From contig CAWIMC010000001.1 of NCBI GenBank assembly GCA_963837005.1, positions 372,001 to 436,000 on the forward strand: DNA of 64,000 nucleotides. The letters are read 5' to 3'. Under the pieces are notes generated by a model, which saw only the letters and a list, made by a program, of their open reading frames with translations, did not search any database and had not been told where the DNA came from. The stretch is from CALDTK01 sp963837005 (GTDB taxonomy: Bacteria > Bacteroidota > Bacteroidia > Chitinophagales > Saprospiraceae). The translations under genes were made by a program, and so were the position numbers. Positions 61,172-64,000 of this stretch are shown here, piece after piece (the stretch's first letter is position 1; each line of letters opens with the position of its first letter).

Positions 61172-61343
61172 GGCGGCGTTCGAGTGGCTCCAGCCAGTGC
61201 CGCAGACGCCTATCAGCCGTTGGGTGCGATGGGCGGTGTTCGACGAGTTCTGCTCGTACCGCATATGCCTACAGGCCGTGGGCGTGCGGTGGGCGGCGTT
61301 CGAGTGGCTCCAGCCAGTGCCGCGTATGCCTATAGGCCGTGCG
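61172..61343 (+). repeat. 60-bp tandem repeat of hairpins (family B), 2.7 units
   Basis: Units start at 61172, 61232 and 61292, spaced exactly 60 bp. Units 1 and 3 carry GTTCGAGTGGCTCCAGCC with a TGGCT-CC-AGCCA hairpin. Unit 2 has an unrelated but still paired stem, ACGAG-TTCTG-CTCGT, in the same place. A common TATGCC-TA-AGGCCGT block follows each. The layout matches the cluster at 12983-13135. Confidence 0.85.
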
Positions 61344-61373
61344 GCGCACAAGCAGAGCTCGCCGAACGCGCCC

Positions 61374-62742
61374 CTAACGTCCCGCCAATACGCGCCCCAT
61401 ACCAGCGCGCTCGAAAAGACTCACTACGTCCGCATTCGGAAAGGCATTGCCGCTCGGCAGCGAACTTGGGGCAAAGCGTGCGAGATTTGGATCTCGCAGC
61501 CCGTTTTGCAGAAATGCTACCAAATCCTCCTGCGCGGCCTTACCGAGCACGAGCGGGCGGAACTCCGGACTTAGCTGCTGCCCACCGACGCGTCCGTTTT
61601 GCGCGACAGCGGCCACTTTGTAAGCCACGACGGCCTCCAGGGTCTCGAAGCTCGCGCCGTGGCCGTAGTGCGGGGCGTCGGCGAGGTTGTAAAGCTGCGG
61701 GACCTTAAAGGCATACAACTCGTCGGTGCGCTGCGTAAACCCGCCGCGGCCCTTGTTGACGCTCGCGTTTGGGCTGCCGCCAACGACGGGGCCGTCGTGC
61801 TGGTCGAGGTCCGACATGCCGAGTGCATAGTAGGCTTCGCTCGCGAGCGACGGACCGGAGTGGCAGTCCACACAGCCAGCCTCCCCGAAGAAAAGGGTCG
61901 CGCCGCGCAGTTCGGCCGCCGTCATAGCTAGCGCCTCCCCTCGGAGCCACCGCTGCCACGGTGCTAGCGTCGGCAACAGTGTTCGCTCATAAGCAGCAAT
62001 TGCGAGGGCGGTGGTGAGGTTGGTGTAGCGCTCAGCGAGGAGGACATCCGCGAAAGCCTCGTCGAAAAGTCGTGTGTAGCCGAGCGAACGAATGAGTTCG
62101 CCGTCAACGTCCATACGATGGACGTCGAGGCCAGCGATGGCCTGCGTCTCGACGCCTTCGTAGCCGAGGCTGTTGGTGGCCTTCGGGGTACCTGGCGTCC
62201 ACTGCGCGGTGGTCGACGCATTCCCGCCGGTAGCGCCAAATTGCCCATTCCAATGAAGGTTCTGCTGGAAAGCGACAGTCAGAATACTCGGCGTACGAAT
62301 GCTCTGCACATCAGCCGATGCGCAGGTCGACGCGAGGGTCGAGATGCCGGGCTTCTCCGCTTTCGCCAAAACCTTGCCCGCCCTCACCGATGCCTTGCGC
62401 CCGCCCTGCTTGGAACCCAGCGGCGGCGTTGTGGCAGCTGGCACAAGAGACGGTGCCGCGGAGGCTGGCTGCGATTGTGCGAGTGCTGAGGCCGGTCTCG
62501 TGGAAAAGAAGTTTGCCAAGAGCCACTTTGTTGGCCGTAAGCGGGTTGCGCGGGTCTTGTGGAATCGCGTCGAGGTCGCGCCCGTCGGGGAGGCGGAGGG
62601 CGTTGATTGATCTTCCGGTTCGCCCCTCGATGACCTCGGTGAGTCGCGCAGATAGTGCGGCCTCTGGAATCTCACCATCCTTGCGACACGAGGCGAGCCC
62701 GAGCAGGCAAAGCGTAAGCACGAGGAGGCGTAGGGGGAGCAT
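61374..62742 (-). CDS. Di-heme cytochrome c peroxidase-like lipoprotein with a frameshift
   Basis: From ATG 62742: lipoprotein signal LVLTLCLLGLASCRKD, then LGKLLFHETGLSTRTIAASL and the first heme motif CASCHNAAAGFQAGRAQGIG. After GEARHLDP, near 62300-62350, coding moves to another frame: ADVQSIRTPSILTVAFQQNL, WNGQFGATGGNASTTAQW, LGYEGVETQAIAGLDVHRM, second heme motif CVDCHSGPSLASEAYYALGM and TDELYAFKVPQLYNLADAPH to the stop at 61374. Related to bacterial cytochrome c peroxidases and MauG. It probably reduces hydrogen peroxide in the periplasm. A motif copy (62358-62372) lies just before the shift. Confidence 0.85.
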
Positions 62743-62799
62743 CTTGCCCCTCTCGACCTAAAAAACGTGCCACTCCTACTCAACGGGGTTTTGCCTGGG

Positions 62800-63462
62800 T
62801 CATCCGACAAAATCGAAGCGGTAGCCAGTGGGCATTCTGCTAAGATCTTCTTCACCAGGGTAGGCACCTTCCAAGGCCAGCCACAACGATACGTAGGCCG
62901 CGTCAAATTGACTAGCGGGGCAAGCGAGCGTGAGAGTGACGCGCTCCGTTAGCGTCTGGGTTACGACGCGCCACGGCGGAGCCTGTGCACCAGCCAAGAG
63001 GGGGCCGAAGCGCGCCCAGTCTGTAGATACGTTGAGCGAACGCTCCTTGACGGCCTGGACGATGAGCGAGGTCTCCAGTGCGTCTGCGGCGGCTAGGCGA
63101 TACGCCTCGATGAGTCCCGATCGCCCGAGCTTGGTGCCCCCGTAATACCGCACGACGACAATCAGTACATCGGTGATGCCGGCCGAGTCTATCTGGCCAA
63201 GGATCGGCGCACCGGCGGAGTGTTTGGGCTCGCCATCGTCATTAGCCCCCCAGCGATCGCCCGTGAGGCCGAGGCGGTACGCGTAGCAATAGTGCCGCGC
63301 TTTAAGGTGCGTGAGGCGCAGCCCATCGATGCAGCTGAAGATCTCGCGCTCCGACCCGATGGGGATCGCAAAGGACAAAAACTTGGAGCCTTTCGCTCGG
63401 TATACGCCCTCGACCTGGGCGGCGAGCGTGAGGTAGTGGTCGGGGGAGGGCAGCGTGGACAT
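62800..63462 (-). CDS. yigZ: YigZ/IMPACT family protein
   Basis: 220 residues from ATG 63462 (MSTLPSPDHYLTLAAQ); a start 14 codons earlier is possible. Conserved blocks KGSKFLSFAIPIGSEREI, LKARHYCYAYRLG, ANDDGEPKHSAGAPILGQID and VVVRYYGGTKLGRSGLIEAY define the UPF0029 N-terminal domain; a short C-terminal domain (DUF1949-like) follows. Role unknown; relatives in eukaryotes regulate translation. Confidence 0.9.
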   Translation of the reverse strand: MSTLPSPDHYLTLAAQVEGVYRAKGSKFLSFAIPIGSEREIFSCIDGLRLTHLKARHYCYAYRLGLTGDRWGANDDGEPKHSAGAPILGQIDSAGITDVLIVVVRYYGGTKLGRSGLIEAYRLAAADALETSLIVQAVKERSLNVSTDWARFGPLLAGAQAPPWRVVTQTLTERVTLTLACPASQFDAAYVSLWLALEGAYPGEEDLSRMPTGYRFDFVG

Positions 63463-63528
63463 TGATAGAAAAGACAGACTCGGGTCGAGGGAGGCGTACG
63501 ACACCGCATGCCGTGCTGGGGTCGACGG

Positions 63529-64000
63529 CTAGCTGGTGATCAAGCCGATTGCCAACACCGCCACTGCAACACCTGCCCACTGTTTTGGCGAAAGCCGCTC
63601 TCCAAAGAAGAGCACCGCCGCGAGCGTGCCCAGTAAAATCGTCGCCACATTGAGAACAGGAAAGACGGTCGCGGGGTCGAGCCCGCCTTCTAACGCGACC
63701 AGGATAAGGTAGATGCTGAAAAAGTTAGGGATGCCGAGGACTATGCCGCCTACCACGTCCCGAATCGTGAAACGCGGTTCGCCGGTAGGCATTGGTCTGA
63801 TCAGTGCGTAGGCGAGGCCCAGGAGGCCCGCCCACAAAAAAAGCGTTACGGTGTACTGCGCGCTCTGTCCGCCGCCGTAGCTGCGCTGGGCCAATGTGAG
63901 CCCGCTTTCAATTGCTCCGGCTACCAAGAATACGGCTATGGGCAGCAGCCAGGCAGCGGTATTGCTGCTACGGCCCTCCGGTGTTTGGTCGAAGATGGGT
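63529..64000 (-). CDS. EamA/DMT-family transporter, truncated by the window edge
   Basis: The C-terminal 157 residues of a drug/metabolite transporter; the 5' part lies beyond 64000. Membrane helices: AAWLLPIAVFLVAGAIESG, YTVTLFLWAGLLGLAYALI, VVGGIVLGIPNFFSIYLILVA, VFPVLNVATILLGTLAAVLF and WAGVAVAVLAIGLITS. The FFGERLSPKQWAGV segment is the standard DMT signature; its LSPK is encoded by a motif copy (63582-63596). Substrate unknown. Confidence 0.85.
   Translation of the reverse strand, partial: PIFDQTPEGRSSNTAAWLLPIAVFLVAGAIESGLTLAQRSYGGGQSAQYTVTLFLWAGLLGLAYALIRPMPTGEPRFTIRDVVGGIVLGIPNFFSIYLILVALEGGLDPATVFPVLNVATILLGTLAAVLFFGERLSPKQWAGVAVAVLAIGLITS

Noticed and set aside
6562..63596. Chi-like recombination site as explanation of the 15-bp motif
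   Set aside because: Chi sites are strongly strand-biased along a replichore and unstructured; here orientations are balanced and the hairpin covaries.

Overview
The window looks like chromosomal DNA of a GC-rich member of the Bacteroidota, most likely a Lewinella-like Saprospiria. This is inferred from two secreted proteins with C-terminal type IX secretion sorting domains, promoter elements of the Bacteroidota TAnnTTTG type often only 4-6 nt before the start codon, the lack of clear Shine-Dalgarno sites, and the gene families present. Most of the window is ordinary chromosome.

Layout. 1-3.66 kb is decayed accessory DNA: no gene to 1.58 kb, a small HTH regulator, a broken CHC2 primase carrying two near-identical 35-bp inserts, and a gene interrupted by a stop. 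3.7-12.3 kb holds a Uma2-type protein, a GH31 glucosidase, glpD, a sugar kinase, a CBS/DUF21 membrane protein and aspartate kinase. 12.3-20.2 kb has a LolD-like ATPase, an FMN reductase, a frameshifted ParA, a large nuclease-helicase, carbonic anhydrase and a membrane protein with a degenerate kinase-like ATPase domain. 20.3-32.1 kb has tRNA-Arg(CCG), two secreted T9SS proteins (one an M43 protease), an ABC exporter, murB, a phosphohexomutase and a cysteine desulfurase. 32.1-44.4 kb has an MBL hydrolase, ribH, a TPR protein, DUF4403, NhaD, dusB, a second Uma2 protein, a lipoprotein pair, cca and a ygiB/ygiC-like pair. 44.6-45.5 kb is a toxin-antitoxin module whose PIN toxin has a nonsense codon. 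45.8-52.8 kb is a four-gene set of the kind common in Planctomycetes (DUF1549/DUF1553, DUF1501, DUF2231-cytochrome, beta-propeller). 52.8-64 kb has HAD, response regulator, UbiD, GNAT, yggS, deoxynucleoside kinase, an ABC ATPase, miaB, a cytochrome peroxidase, YigZ and an EamA transporter.

The most striking signal is not a gene. A 15-bp motif, GTTTTGGCGAAAGCC or GTTTTGCCGAAAGGC, occurs 25 times exactly and about 20 more times in structured variants, in both orientations, in five different reading frames of real genes and in intergenic DNA. The two versions differ only by a compensatory swap of one stem pair, and most loop variants keep a GNRA tetraloop, so what is conserved is GTTTT followed by a mini-hairpin. 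Density and placement resemble DNA uptake sequences, but the covarying hairpin is unusual. Two further intergenic repeat families (41.0 and 58.4-58.9 kb; 13.0 and 61.2 kb) also consist of short hairpins whose stem pairs change in a compensated way.

Four otherwise well-preserved genes (parA, the ygiB-like gene, miaB and the cytochrome peroxidase) each need one frameshift to read through. Sequencing or assembly indels are the simplest explanation.
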